From: Symbiodinium natans
Lineage: Eukaryota; Sar; Dinophyceae; Suessiales; Symbiodiniaceae
Assembly (NCBI GenBank): GCA_905221605.1
Contig: CAJNDS010002619.1
Location: 250,001 to 314,000 of the forward strand
Direction: 5' to 3'
Length of the DNA: 64,000 nucleotides
Of the stretch, positions 34,341-45,488 are shown piece by piece. Positions within the stretch are counted from its first letter, which is position 1, and every line of letters starts with the position of its first letter. Both the position numbers and the translations under genes were made by a program. The notes under the pieces are model-generated. The model was not told the origin of the DNA, ran no database searches, and saw nothing but the letters and a program-made list of their open reading frames with translations.

Positions 34341-35939
34341 TGGAGCTCTGGTCTCAGGGTTTAGGGATTTCGCTGTTTCGGGTTTTTAGGTTTTAGTTTT
34401 TAGGGATTTCGGTGTGTGGTTTAGGGATGTCGGTGTGGGGTTTAGGGATTTCGGTGTGAACCCCAAACCAATAAACCCCAAACCCTAGCGCAGGGCGTAC
34501 TTTTAGAGTCTACAGGTTTCGAGGCCTTGGGGCCAGAGGTCTATAGGGTTGAGGGTTGGGGCTATGGCTTTTTGGGTTTTTAGGGTTTATGGTTGATAGG
34601 GTTTATAGGCAGAGTTGAGGGTTTTGTAGGGTTTAGGCTTTACAGGGTTTAGAGGCAGAGTTCAGGGTTTATTCGGGTTTAGGATTTTTAGGCTTTAGGG
34701 TTTAATAGGGTTTAGGGCCTAGGGTTTGCAGGGCTTTGGGCCGTCTATCACCGGAAGGCCGGAAGGCATGGGGACCCTTACTGAACACAATACCCTACAC
34801 CCTAAAACCCTAAAACCCTAAACCCTAGAACCCTAAAACCCTAAACCCGAAAGCCTAAACCCTGAGCCCTGAAACCCTAAAGCCCTGAAACCCTAGAACC
34901 CTAAAACCCTAAACCCAAGACCCTAAACCCTACAGGCCTAAAGCCCTTAAAACCAAGCCCTCAAGCCAAGGCCAGCAAGATGGAGAGGTCGGACATCGCA
35001 GCTCGCTTACGGGTTTGGGTGTTTCGGGTTTTCAGGTTTAGGGTTTTAAGTCTTCGGGTTCTAGGGTTTTAGGGTTCAGGGCCTGGGGCCTGGGGGTTGC
35101 GGGTTTATACAGGGTGTTTGGGACTTATGGTTTGGGATTACAGGGTTTTTAGGGTTTAGGGCTTGCAGGGTTTTTAGGGTTTTCGGGTTGAGGCTGCGAG
35201 GCTGGGTCACTTGATCCTGAGACCTCAACCCTAGTTCCTAACCCGCAAACCTTAAACCCTAATCCCTGAGACCCGCCATAGCTCCAAAAAGCTCCTGTAA
35301 GCCCCCAAATGTCTCGGGGATCCCTCTTGAAGGTCCTTCTTCTCAAAATCTAAGCTACCACCCCCGCCCCCACCCCCCCCCCAAAGAAAAACAGAAAAGA
35401 CAATAAAGCAAAGTACTCATGAAGCGTCGACACCTGAATGTGGTTAGGGTTTTGTGGTTTCAGGGTTTTCGGGGTTTTGGGGAACTAAGCTGAGATCTTA
35501 AACCTCAAAACCCCTAAACCTGTTTCTTAGCTTAACACCGAAACCCTAGTCCCTGCCTAGAACCCAAACCCCCAGACCGAGACCCTAAACCCCAAATCCT
35601 AAATCCTTAAACCCTGAACTCCCAGACTCTCAACCCCAAACCCCAACTTAGGTTTGGGTTGAGGGTGCATGTGCGTAGGGTCGAGGGGATCAGGGTTCGA
35701 TTCAGGGTTCAGATTGCTGAATCCATAGGGGGGTTCCAATATTAGGGGCACCTTATCGGGGTTCCTACTCCAAGGGGATCCTACTCTATGTTCTGGGTCC
35801 TTTACTATTGTAAGCCCCCATAGCTTGTATAGGTTTCAGGTTCATAGGGTTTCATAGGTCGAATCGAGTCTTGTGGGGCTCTGCCACCTGACGCCCAAAA
35901 CCCCAACCCCCTAAACCCTAAATTAAGTGAGGGGTCGCA

Positions 35940-36760
35940 TCCGAGCGACAGACCCCGGCTTGTGGCCATTCGGCTAGCTACCTCCCCCTCCGCCGGCGGC
36001 TGGATTCCTGGAGCGGGCCCTTGAAGGGTGCTTCATCTGAGGGGCTTCCCAAGCTTGTGGAGAGGGACTTTGCAGGGGCCTCTTTCCAGACTTTTCAAGG
36101 GTGGTTTAAAGGTCACAAAAGTGCCTTCCCCGGGGGGAAGGCATTCCAGGGCTTCTCCGAGGCCTCTTCGAACCCCCTCCGAGTTTCTTTAAAAAGTCTT
36201 GTATAAAGCGCCGGGCCCCCAAAACAAGGGGTTACCCCAGGATTTGCGGATTTGCTTGGGCCCAAAATGCGATTTTTTAGCACAGAAATTGCTGGTTCTG
36301 GGCGCCCTTCCATTTCAGGATGTTTGGGGCTGGGGGCCTCGCGGCCTCTTCGAAACCTCTCCACAGCCTCTTCCAGGCCCGTCCGTGGCCTCTTCGAGGC
36401 CCCTCCCAGGCCTTGCCCAGATACTTTGAGGCCTTCCCTGCCCCGCGGGCCTTTCAAGAAACGTCGCGGACTGCCTCAGACCTTTCAGAGTCAGACCGAA
36501 CATTTCTGAGCATTTTCCGAGTCTTTTCCGAGCTGGTTTGTGTCTTTCTCCGGTCTGGTCGTCCCTGGGCCTGACATGTCGCGACCCGACCGGCCTCACT
36601 GGGCCTGACACGCCGCAGGCCCGAGAAGGGCCGAGGCTACCCCTATCCGCAAATCTCAACCTTTCACATGTGGCCTTTTCGAAACAGAATTCAAGATCGG
36701 GTCGGTGATGCTTTGTGGGGTGCATAAATTAAATATAAAAAGTCTCCCTTGAGGGGGGTT
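35940..36760. other. Non-telomeric island with ggcctcttcga words
   Basis: An 800-bp GC-rich island. A short word, ggcctcttcga or a close variant, occurs several times between 36,160 and 36,420 (for example 36,157, 36,346, 36,386), making an imperfect short-period repeat that keeps frames open on both strands (36,113-36,457; 36,315-36,725). No recognised protein. Confidence 0.55.
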
Positions 36761-37607
36761 TGGAGGGTGAACCCTAAACCCTAACAGAGTATGGTGTGGG
36801 TGGCCGGGGTGGGTTGACAGGCAACGCGGCCCGGGGTGTTTCACACCCGAGCGCGCGCGCCCTCTCTGACACACCCTAAACCCTATGCGGAGCAATAGCT
36901 TTGTCAAGTTGTTGTTGGTGTTAAAGGGTCAATGTACCCGCGGTTACATGGCTCAAGATGAAAAATACGTGTGTTGGGGCTACTGGCTTGAGGTTGGTGT
37001 TTAGGGGTTGGTTCCCCGGGTTGGTGGTTAGGCCTAGGCCGGTTATCTCTTCCCGGACCCCCTTTACCCCTCGGGTGCCTCTTCAGGGATTCAGGGTTTT
37101 TTGGGTTGAAACATATATCTGCAATCCTAGGGGTTTGGTTTTGGTTCCCCTTTCTCCTTCGGGTTGCCCCGCACCCTAAACCCCAAACTCCAAACCCTAA
37201 ACCCTCCCAGAGCTTTGTGGACTCTCACTCCAAGGACAAGAGACATCTCGGTCCCTTCGGATCTCGTCGACGGATTGATAGGCGCCCCAGTGCTCTTGGG
37301 GCTTAAGGGGTTTAGGGTACTTTGAGGCATCTCGTGGGCTTTAGGGCTTCAGGAATCTTAAAGGCTTCAGGGTTTTTGAAAGGGGTTTCGGGCACTTTCG
37401 CTGAGGTTTAGGATTTTAGGATCAGGATTCACGGCTTAGGGTTTAGGGTTTGGGGGTTGGGGCAACCCACTTGCAGGTGGATGCCTTTTGCTTCTGTGGG
37501 TGATGCAGCGGGCTGGTTGGGCAAACTTGCGGCAACCTTCGTCCTCCTAAGCCCCCCAAAACCTTTAGAAACTTCAGGGTCTGGGGTTAAGGGTTTAGGG
37601 TTCATGT

Positions 37608-38073
37608 GAGGGTTGTAATAGTGAGACCCCGGACCCGGGTCTGAACAAAACTGCTGGCCTCTCGGCTCTTCTTCCTCTCCTCTTCCTCTCCTCTTCCTCT
37701 CTGCTTTCTATAAGGTTTTGAGTAAGGGAATCTTAGCTTTCAGCTGGCGCTGTAGACTTGAGATTCCTGGACTTGACTTACTTAAGAGAGAGCCCTATGG
37801 CTGCTATGTCTGCAGTCGCTGCAGGTGGAGGTCAGCTTGCCTCTCTTGTGAGGGGCCTAAGGCCCGGAGATACCATCTCAACCAGCTCAGGGGCTCTCTC
37901 GGACTGACTCTACTCAAGTGATCTGCAGATCTCAAAACAGCTGGGCCTCTCTGTTTCTCTTGATTTTTCGGGGATTCTCCCAATAGAAAATGAATGTGAA
38001 ACAAGATTTTGACCGGAAGGCCTCGGCCCAAAATGTTTTTCATATTAGCACCCCCTTTATTATTACAACCCTC
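37608..38073. mobile_element. 466-bp element with 13-bp terminal inverted repeats
   Basis: GAGGGTTGTAATA at 37,608-37,620 is exactly inverted as TATTACAACCCTC at 38,061-38,073. The interior has no telomere words, unlike both flanks, and carries a polypyrimidine tract of repeated tcttcctc (about 37,665-37,710). A 67-codon frame (37,718-37,921) is present but not recognisable. The length and TIRs suggest a MITE-type non-autonomous DNA transposon. I could not find a convincing target-site duplication next to the TIRs. Confidence 0.55.
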
Positions 38074-38556
38074 TCATTAAGCTCCCAAACCCTATCCGCC
38101 TCTACACCCTGAACTGCCCAAAACCGCTCAAAACGACTTGAAAACCAGTGCTTCTGGCGATTTCTGTATTTCCGCTTTAGCGGAACCCTAAACCCTAAAC
38201 CCTAAGCCACGCCCTTAGCCTGTGGAGCTTTGTGCACGTTGCGGACTTCGGTTGCCCTAGGGTTTCGGGTTTAACTAGGGTGTAGCCGCAGCCCTAGATA
38301 AAACCCCGAAAGCCGAAAGCCGAAAGCCCTAAACACCTACACGCCTTAACCCTAAGACGCTGAAGAACTCCGCACATCCCAACCCGAAACCCTAAAACTT
38401 TCAACCCTATATAAACCCTGCAACTGTAAACCCTACTTTTTTCGCAGGTCCTGGTGGCTCCATCATCCACGACATCTGGCAGAGAGCTGGAGGTGGCTTG
38501 CTTTGGGTTTAGTGGTTGGATGATCCAGGGATGGAAGGACACACTAGGCCCGTCTT

Positions 38557-38613
38557 CCCTTATTTTCTGGGTTAGGTTCCCCTTTTAAATCCTTTTAAGC
38601 AAAAAGGGTCTAG
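38557..38613 (+). repeat. Dispersed element, copy A (partial)
   Basis: Contains ccttattttctgggttaggt and cttttaagcaaaaagggt, in the same order as in the three other copies in this window. It is cut off at its 3' side by telomere-like sequence. Confidence 0.7.
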
Positions 38614-38639
38614 GTTTAGGGTTTAGGATGATCCACTAT

Positions 38640-39240
38640 CCCCCCCCCCCCCCCCCCCCCCTCCTCTGTCCCCCCGTCCCCACCCATCCTCGCCCTCCCC
38701 CCCGTTCCCCCTCCCCTTATTGAAGGATAAGTAGGAGCTATTCCCCTCAGTTACCGGGTGGGCGGCGTGTTTTTGTTCATGGTGATGAGGATGATAGCGA
38801 CACTGTCCGTGCTGGTGTGGAGACCCTAGACCTTCAAACCAGAACCAGGGCATCCATGCCCGAACGATGCGTGTGTCAGTGTTCCAGAGAATATATGCCC
38901 ATGCCCAGACGATAACCACGTCTGTCCATGCGGCCTCTTTTTGCCAGAGCATCCATGTCCCAACGACGTTTGCCAAAGTATCCATGGTACAGTGCATGTG
39001 TCAAGCTCAATCAAGACTCGAAATGCGCAGCAACTTTTTCCTGCCACTCCCCTCTGCACTAATTTCCTGGATGAGCATGAACCATTACATGCACTAAACC
39101 ACTGCGGAAATGCATGCACTAATGTTTTCCTGAGTTTTTGGAGGTCTCCTCCCCGGACCATTGGGACGCTCCAAAGGCTGTCATCCTAATAGTGGGCCCC
39201 AAAACCATCCGCTGTGATTGGCACGCTTTGTGCAGACTGC
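38640..39240. other. C21 homopolymer and non-telomeric island
   Basis: A run of about 21 C lies at 38,641-38,661, followed by a pyrimidine-rich stretch to 38,720 and then about 450 bp without telomere words. Overlapping frames on both strands; the phrase gcatccatgcccgaacga and its variants recurs between 38,850 and 38,990 (short imperfect repeat). No gene recognised. Confidence 0.6.
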
Positions 39241-39440
39241 TCGACCCTAAACCCTAAACCCTCAACTCTGCTTTCTTCGATTTGGACGGAGGTCAGTGCG
39301 ACATCTCCGTTCTGCCCGGGCCTGAGGAAGTGGGCATTGTTGCTGCATCGCTTAAACCTCAGAAGCGAAAATCCGGAAATCCCTAAAACCCCCGGAAAAA
39401 CCACAGCAGCCACCCAAAAAGACCCCAGAATCCGTACAAC

Positions 39441-39545
39441 TAGGACCCAGAGCTTATTCCCTTATTGTTGGGTTGGGTTCCTCTTATAAGCCCGTGAATC
39501 CAAAAAGGGTGCCCTTTCTATTGCTAGGTTACTCTTGGGTCTAGA
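39441..39545 (+). repeat. Dispersed element, copy B
   Basis: Reads aggacccagagcttattccc, gggttgggttcctcttataa, caaaaagggtgccctttc and aggttactcttgggtctaga in order. The middle, aaagggtgcccttt, is a near palindrome. It shares this order with copies at 38.56, 45.37 and 57.92 kb. Confidence 0.85.
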
Positions 39546-40202
39546 CAAACACCCTAAGAGCTTCAAAGGTTTAGGCCCTGAAGACCCAGATGCTACGACT
39601 TGAATCCTATCCCACCCGTTTAGGGTTTAGGGTTTAGGCTTTGGGGTTTCACCTGCCTAAGCCCTTAGGCCCTAGACGCCTTTAAAGCCCCGACTTTCGG
39701 AGGCCATTCTCGCCACTCCCTGAACCCTAAAACCTTCGAATCCAAGCCCTTTTACCCTAAACCTTAAACTTTAGGGTTTAGGGTTTAGGGATAAGCCCCC
39801 AATCCCTGAAACTTCATTGGGCCCCTTAAAGCTCTAAATCCCTCCCAGCCTTACAAGCCCACACCCTAAACCCCAAAGCCCTAAGCCCTGGAACCCTAAC
39901 ACCGTGCACCCTAAGCCCTTAGCCCTAAGCCCTTAGCCCTAAACCCTAAACCCTAAAACCCTAAAACCCCGCCACTCTTCAGGCAGCCCGAAGTGCCGGG
40001 ATGGCTGCAGGCTCCGGCATAAAGTGGGGGAGGGTTCGGATCGCGTTATTGTTGGGTTTTGGGTTTTGGGTTTTGGGAGCCTAAACCCCAAACCCTAACC
40101 CCTAAACCCCTAAACCCCCAAACCCTAAACCCAAAGCACCGAAGTCTTGTTCAGCATAAACAAGGCTTCCGCAGTCTCCTAAACCCTCAACCCTTAGCCC
40201 GA

Positions 40203-40312
40203 AGCTCCTAAACTCCTAAACTCCTATTATAAACTCCTAAACCCTTAGCCCTGAACTATCCCTAAACTCCTGAACTCCTAAACGCCTAAACTCCTAAACT
40301 CCCTGGATCCCG
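40203..40312 (-). repeat. CTCCTAAA-variant block, left of copia remnant
   Basis: About ten ctcctaaa-type octamers (ctcctaaactcctaaactcc and relatives). The same variant, together with cccttagccctgaac-like words, resumes at 42,457 on the other side of the copia remnant. Confidence 0.85.
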
Positions 40313-40339
40313 GAGCAGTTTAGGGATCACGACTTCCTA

Positions 40340-42179
40340 GCCCAGGACCTCAGAGATTTGCATAACCCTGACAGAGGCCAGGATGGTGCACACATTGGTC
40401 GGTACCCGAGGATTCTGAGTGGTACACTTAATGGCCCCAATGGCAAGAGGAGTACATCACCAAAGGCAGGAAGATCTGCCTTGTTGCATTCGGCACTAGC
40501 AACAGGCACAGGAGTGTGTCTTTTGGAACACTCATCAGCATTGCCCTGCACCGACCAAGGACAGGCACTACACGCAACCAAGACGTGCCCACTCGCCAAA
40601 TTTATGGCATTCATGGCGACGCGCTTGTCCAAAGAGGAAGCGAAGAATCTCTGAACTACATGGACTGTAGTCCTTCGGTTCAAATCGCAATGGACCAAGC
40701 ATGACAGCTTTCAGGCGGCCATTCCGGTAGCCGGACAGGTACTCAAGGACCTGTTAGAGGAAGGACATGTTCAAAATATTCATGAACAGCATCTGGAGAC
40801 CTTTGTCCCAGAATTTAAATCCCGGCTAGTATCCTGTGGGAACTTCGAAAAGGGACGATGGCATACGTGCAGATAGCCCAACGTCCGACCTTGAGACGCA
40901 CGCCTTGGTCTGCTCATTTGCGGCGTGTGAGGGAACACCTGTAGAGGGTTCCGACATCAAGAACGCCTATATTTCCAAGCATTGCCGATCGATCGGATCG
41001 TGCTAATGCGGCAACCACGCGGTGGGCTACCAGGAGTAGACTAGACCCTGAAGCGATGCGGCTGACTCGAGTACCTGTATATGGACTCATTGACAGCGGG
41101 CGTGGATTCTGGCAGCGCGTTGACCGAGACGTGAGCCGAATCTTCCCGGCGTTCTACTACCGTGCCACAAGTGGTAGAGTGGATCTTTTATTGGCCACAC
41201 ATAGCGATCATTCCTATGGTCACGCACAGAAACCGGCAAAGAAGTCATCAGCCGACTTCTAGAGCGGTTTGAGATAGGCAGACGGGAAGTTCGCCGACTC
41301 AGGTGTTGCGGCAAGCAATTCGATACCGAAGGTCATGATGTACTTGTCGACGTCTACATCGACATTGCCAAGCACCGCAAACCTTCCGACCAAATCGCCG
41401 GCGGAGAGGAAAAGCAGTTGAGGTCTGTCGTTGGCAGTCTACGCTGGATAGCTAGACAAGGACGACCCGACATCCTTTACCAGGTGTCGTATCTGCAATC
41501 AAAAGTCAAGGGAGCCACTGTCGCGATCTGAAAAGACGCGAGCAAAACCCTTGAACTACGTAGCATTAGCTGGCAAAGACATAAATCCGACATTGCAATG
41601 GCGTCGCGGGTTTTATGGGCCTTGGTGTTCTCATCTCACCGCGTCTGATGCTAGTTTGGCCGCAGAAGAAGGAATGCGATCCCAGCAAGGACGCATACGC
41701 TTCCTCACGCCACGCAGGCAGTTGACAGATCCAAGTTTGACGTCATGTTGGTGAGTTTCAGCTCTACCACCATCAAGCGGGGGTATGCAAAGCAGCCCTT
41801 CAGTCAGAAACGTACGCTCTGCAAAACGCGCAGGAGTCAGGTGACCGAATTCGAGCCTTATTGGCCGAACTGTGCGGACACGGAAGTTCCGGATCAGACT
41901 AGTATGACCGATCCAGACAGGCGGTCCCTCATCTCCTCCTCACGGACTGCCGAAGTCTGTCGGATCATCTCAATGTGGAGATCGCAGCATGTGTGCAAGT
42001 GTCTGCAAATCGAACTTAACGCGCTCAGTCAGGCGTTATTCGAGGAAGACGAGGGAGCGTGGACCTCTACGGCCACCATGATCTCCCATAAGTCCATGAA
42101 GCCGGATTCCTTAATGAGCGTTCTAAGCGAGTGCAAGTACCGCATAGAACGCCAAGAGCTCGCGCAAGTCAACCCATAG
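40340..42179 (+). pseudogene. Ty1/copia pol remnant (RT + RNase H)
   Basis: Recognisable in several frames with stops between. KSRLVSCGNFEKG (about 40,818-40,856) is the copia pre-RT motif. SPTSDLETHALVCSF and EGSDIKNAYI (about 40,875-40,966) hold the motif A aspartate. PVYGLIDSGRGFWQRV (about 41,077-41,124) is the next conserved block. Where the catalytic xDD box is expected there is ATHSDHSYGH (about 41,197-41,226), with the second Asp lost and a frameshift. EVISRLLERFEIGRREV follows (41,241-41,291). RNase H pieces are SDASLAAEEG (about 41,646), ETYALQNAQESGDRIRALL (about 41,806-41,862), VPHLLLTDCRSLSDHL (about 41,924-41,971) and a final SMKPDSL (about 42,093). It reads as a dead copy: several frameshifts, internal stops and a broken active site. 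Confidence 0.85.
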
Positions 42180-42370
42180 AGGTGACATTTGCAGGCAAAA
42201 GCGCAGCAAGGTGCGACTCTGTATGCCCTACAGTAGTGTAGGGACCTTGTACAGCATGTACAGTTTTCATCACTCAAACCAGAGAAAAGGTTGAGTGTGA
42301 CTTTACCCTACTTGTTGTAGGACGATCAGCCTGGGTATGAGTGATTGGAGATATATAAGTATCCTACGCG

Positions 42371-42387
42371 GCCATTATGGCTTACAG
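42371..42387 (+). other. Spliced-leader-like word
   Basis: GCCATTATGGCTTACAG resembles the core of the dinoflagellate spliced leader, which contains GCCATTTTGGCTCAAG. Two to three differences in 16 bases and an inherently palindromic core (GCCATxATGGC) mean it could be chance. It lies 190 bp past the copia pol remnant. Confidence 0.2.
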
Positions 42388-42456
42388 GGCCCTTGAGCTT
42401 ACCCGTGCTATCGCAGTCTCGCAAAAGCATGCCAATTCAGCTTTTCGCCAACTAGC

Positions 42457-42645
42457 CCCTAAACTCCCAAACTCCCAAACTCCGAACCTCCTAAACCTTT
42501 AGCCCTAAACTCCCAAGCTCCAAAATTCCTAAACTTTTCGCCCTAAACTCCCAAGCTCCTAAACTCCTAGGTCCTAAGCCCTTCGCCCAAAACTCCTAAA
42601 CACCTAAACCCTTGGCCCTAAACTCCCAAACTCCTACCCTAAGTC
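42457..42645 (-). repeat. CTCCTAAA/CTCCCAAA-variant block, right of copia remnant
   Basis: Continues the octamer variant interrupted at 40,312: cccctaaactcccaaactcc, ctcctaaactcctaggtcc and ttcgccctaaactcccaag. Confidence 0.85.
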
Positions 42646-43624
42646 CTTCCGGGCGCCAGGTTTCCCATGTTTGCCGCATCACCGGTCCAGAGGTGTGCCC
42701 GCGTGGCATTTCTTGGGTTTCTTTCAGCTACCTACGATTTGGGTTTTTGGGGTTTGGATTTGGGATTGGGTTTAGTGGTTTAGCGGTTTAGTGGGTTAGG
42801 GGTTTCGGGTTTGGGGTTTGGGGTTTTGGACTTACGGTTTAGGTTTTAGGGTTTAGGGCTTATGACTCAGGGATTAGCAGGGTTTAGGGTTTAGGGTTCA
42901 GGTGATCGCCTAGATGTAGGGGACTATTCAGGGTTTAGGGTTGAGGTGGGGGGGGTGCTTTGGGTGATATTATCCCCGGTAATCCCCCCACGGTCCTCAC
43001 ATTGATTTGCTTTAGGGCTTTGGGTTTCGAGCCGATCCTCAGCCGCCCAGGCCTCCTTTTGAACCTTAGGTGTTTGCTGCTTCGTGTTGTTCTTTGCAAG
43101 TGGTGGCAAGGTGTCAAGAACTCTAAACCTTAAACCCTATATCCTAAAGGGTTTAGGGTTTAGAGTTCACTTGACACTTTGCCGCCACGTGCGCCTTCAA
43201 CCTCAAGCCCTAAACCCTCTTGACCCTGAACTCTAGGCCCTAAGCCCTACGCCCTAAACCCTACACCCTAAACTTTAAGAACCCCTAACCCCTAAACCCT
43301 AAACCCTAAACCGCAGAAAGTAGGGGCTCAGAATGTTGAGGCTTGAGGCCGCCAGTGAGCGCGTAGCAGTGTAGTGAGCTTAAGGTGTAGGGGTTTAGGA
43401 TAAAGCCGGTACAGGACTGAACACTCGACGGATCGCCTAAAATGCCGTGCAACCCTAGAACCCTCAAATACTAAAACCCCCAACCACCCAAAACCCTAAA
43501 CCGCTAAACCCTAAACCGCCTAAACCTTAAAAAACCCCAAAACCCTTTCGCCCCTCAAGTGAGCCGTGCTTGAGGCTGCGTAGGTTTCAAGCAGCTCGCT
43601 CAGGTTTGGGGTTTAGGATTTAGG

Positions 43625-43665
43625 GCTTAGGGTTTAGCGTTTACGGTTTACGGTTTACGGTTTAG
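43625..43665 (+). repeat. TTTACGG variant patch
   Basis: gggtttagcgtttacggttt is followed by three further acggttt units, a locally homogenised one-base variant of the heptamer. Confidence 0.8.
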
Positions 43666-44492
43666 GTGACAGCCTTGTCAAGTACCAAAGAGCCTTTGAG
43701 AACTTCGCAGGAGCTCCTTCAACGGGCCGAGGCAAGAGCCCTGTTGAGGGCTGTCCGGTGAACCACCTTAAATCCAAAACCCTAGACCCTTTGCCCTAAA
43801 CCCTTTGAGAATTGGGGTAACATCCAAAGCCTCGAGCCCTGCTAAACCCCAACCCCAATGGCCAAGGGTGCTGTAGCACTACGCCTTCGAGCTTATGGCC
43901 ACTAAACTAAACCCTAAACCCTAAGCCCTAATCCCCAAACCCTCAACCCCAAACCCCAAATCCTAAACCCCAAACCCTAGATTCAGGCACCTTATGGCTG
44001 AAGATCCTGGGCCGGGTCCCCTGGGAATCGATCACACGATCCTTAATCCTCTTAGAACTTGACTTGGGTCTAAGGTTTAGGAGTTTAGGAGTTTAGGGAT
44101 TACCGTATGGACTAGAGGTTTTCTTGTCGTAGCTTTACGCCGCCCTCAGATGTAGTGGCCAGCGCTGTCTTTGAGGGTTTAGGAGTTTTTCAGTTTAGGG
44201 TTTAGGGGGTTCATCCTCCAGACCCCCTGAGCCTCATGGGGGTTGGGGGAGGGGTTGTATTTAGGATGCCTCCAAGAAGGGCGCATTATTTTCAACAGCC
44301 CCCATGTCGCCATAAACCCTAAACCTCAACCCCTAAACCCTCTGATTTACATGTGAATGAAAACTCCATTATTCTTCGTGGGCAAAATCAGTTTTCTCCG
44401 TCGACAGATTCAGTTTTCTTCGTGGGCAAGTTCCGTTTGACCTTAGGGTTTTAGGCTTTGAGGCCCAGGGTTGGGGGCCTACCTGGAGGATC

Positions 44493-44580
44493 ATGGGACT
44501 TAGCAAGTAGGGTTATAAGTACCTTAATTGGGGTAATAAGTATGGTTCCCTTAATTATAACCCTACTTACTAAGTCCCAT
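44493..44580. repeat. Inverted repeat, 26-bp arms, 36-bp loop
   Basis: atgggacttagcaagtaggg continuing ttataa (44,493-44,518) is inverted as ttataaccctacttactaag continuing tcccat (44,555-44,580), with one mismatch. The loop contains two ccttaatt words. It would form a stable hairpin or cruciform. Confidence 0.92.
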
Positions 44581-45371
44581 GGTCCTTTAAGTAGGGTTTG
44601 GGGCTTAGGGTTTAGGCCTTTAGGGTTTAGGCCTTTAGGGTTTGTGGCCCAGGCTTGAAATGCCTAGGATTTGTGGCCTAGGTGTTTGGTCGAGTCCTAG
44701 GGTTTAGGGCTTCTAAACCCTAAACCCTAAACCCTAAGCCCAAAACCCTAAAACCCTAAACCCTAAACCACAACATGTGCGAAGGAGCTTGTCCAAATCA
44801 AGCTGAACGAGCTGCTCACGACCCGTGGCATTCGATCGTGGGGATCACCCAGCAGTTCTTCAGACCCACCCTAAGTGTGTTTAGGGTTTGGAGGGTTTAG
44901 GGGTTAGGGTCTAGGGTTTACGTAGGGGATGTAGGGTTTAGGGTTTCGGGGGGGTTTGGGGGGTTGGGTTAGTGAAGTTCGGTATTTAGGGTGTTTTGGT
45001 TCCAAAGTTTCGGGTCTAGGGCTTAGGGGTTTAGGGGTTTTCAGGTTGCGAGTCTCAGGCGTTGATAGCGGGTTTGGGTTTGGCGTTTCACTGACGCGGC
45101 AGTTGCTGCTCAAGCAAGGCCTACTGGGGTATACAGTTTTTTTTGACACAGTTCAGGGTTTAGGGTTTTGCTTTTAGGGTGTTTAGGGTGGCGGGTATGA
45201 TAAGGCCTGAACCCAAACACCTAAAGGCTCTAAACCCTAAACGGCCTAAACCCTAAATCCTAAACGCCCTAAACCCTAAACCACAAGAACAGCTCTCATA
45301 TGGGTTCTTTTAGCGGCCAGGTGTTGTTCTGTGAACGGCCGAGGGATCCTTGGGACATGTTCGAGATTTAG

Positions 45372-45488
45372 GTACTAGGATGCCCAGTAGTACCCTTATT
45401 TCCTAGTTTCAGGGTTCTCATCGCTTATAAGCTTCTATGAGTCAAAAAGGGTGCCTTTTTTGCTTCCAGGTTACTGGGGAACCTAGGG
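45372..45488 (+). repeat. Dispersed element, copy C
   Basis: Same word order as copy B: ttatttcctagtttcagggt, tcgcttataagc, gtcaaaaagggtgcctttt and ccaggttactgggga. More diverged at both ends. Confidence 0.75.

Larger units (their letters stand above)
40313..42456 (+). mobile_element. Decayed Ty1/copia-type LTR retrotransposon, 5'-truncated
   Basis: The interval between two CTCCTAAA-variant blocks has no telomere words and encodes the 3' half of a copia pol in the order reverse transcriptase then RNase H. Downstream of the pol end (42,179) comes a purine stretch, agagaaaagg (about 42,280), followed at about 42,295 by tgtgactttaccc and an AT-rich atatataagt. These would suit a polypurine tract and the start of a 3' LTR, but no 5' LTR is present to confirm it. 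Confidence 0.75.
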
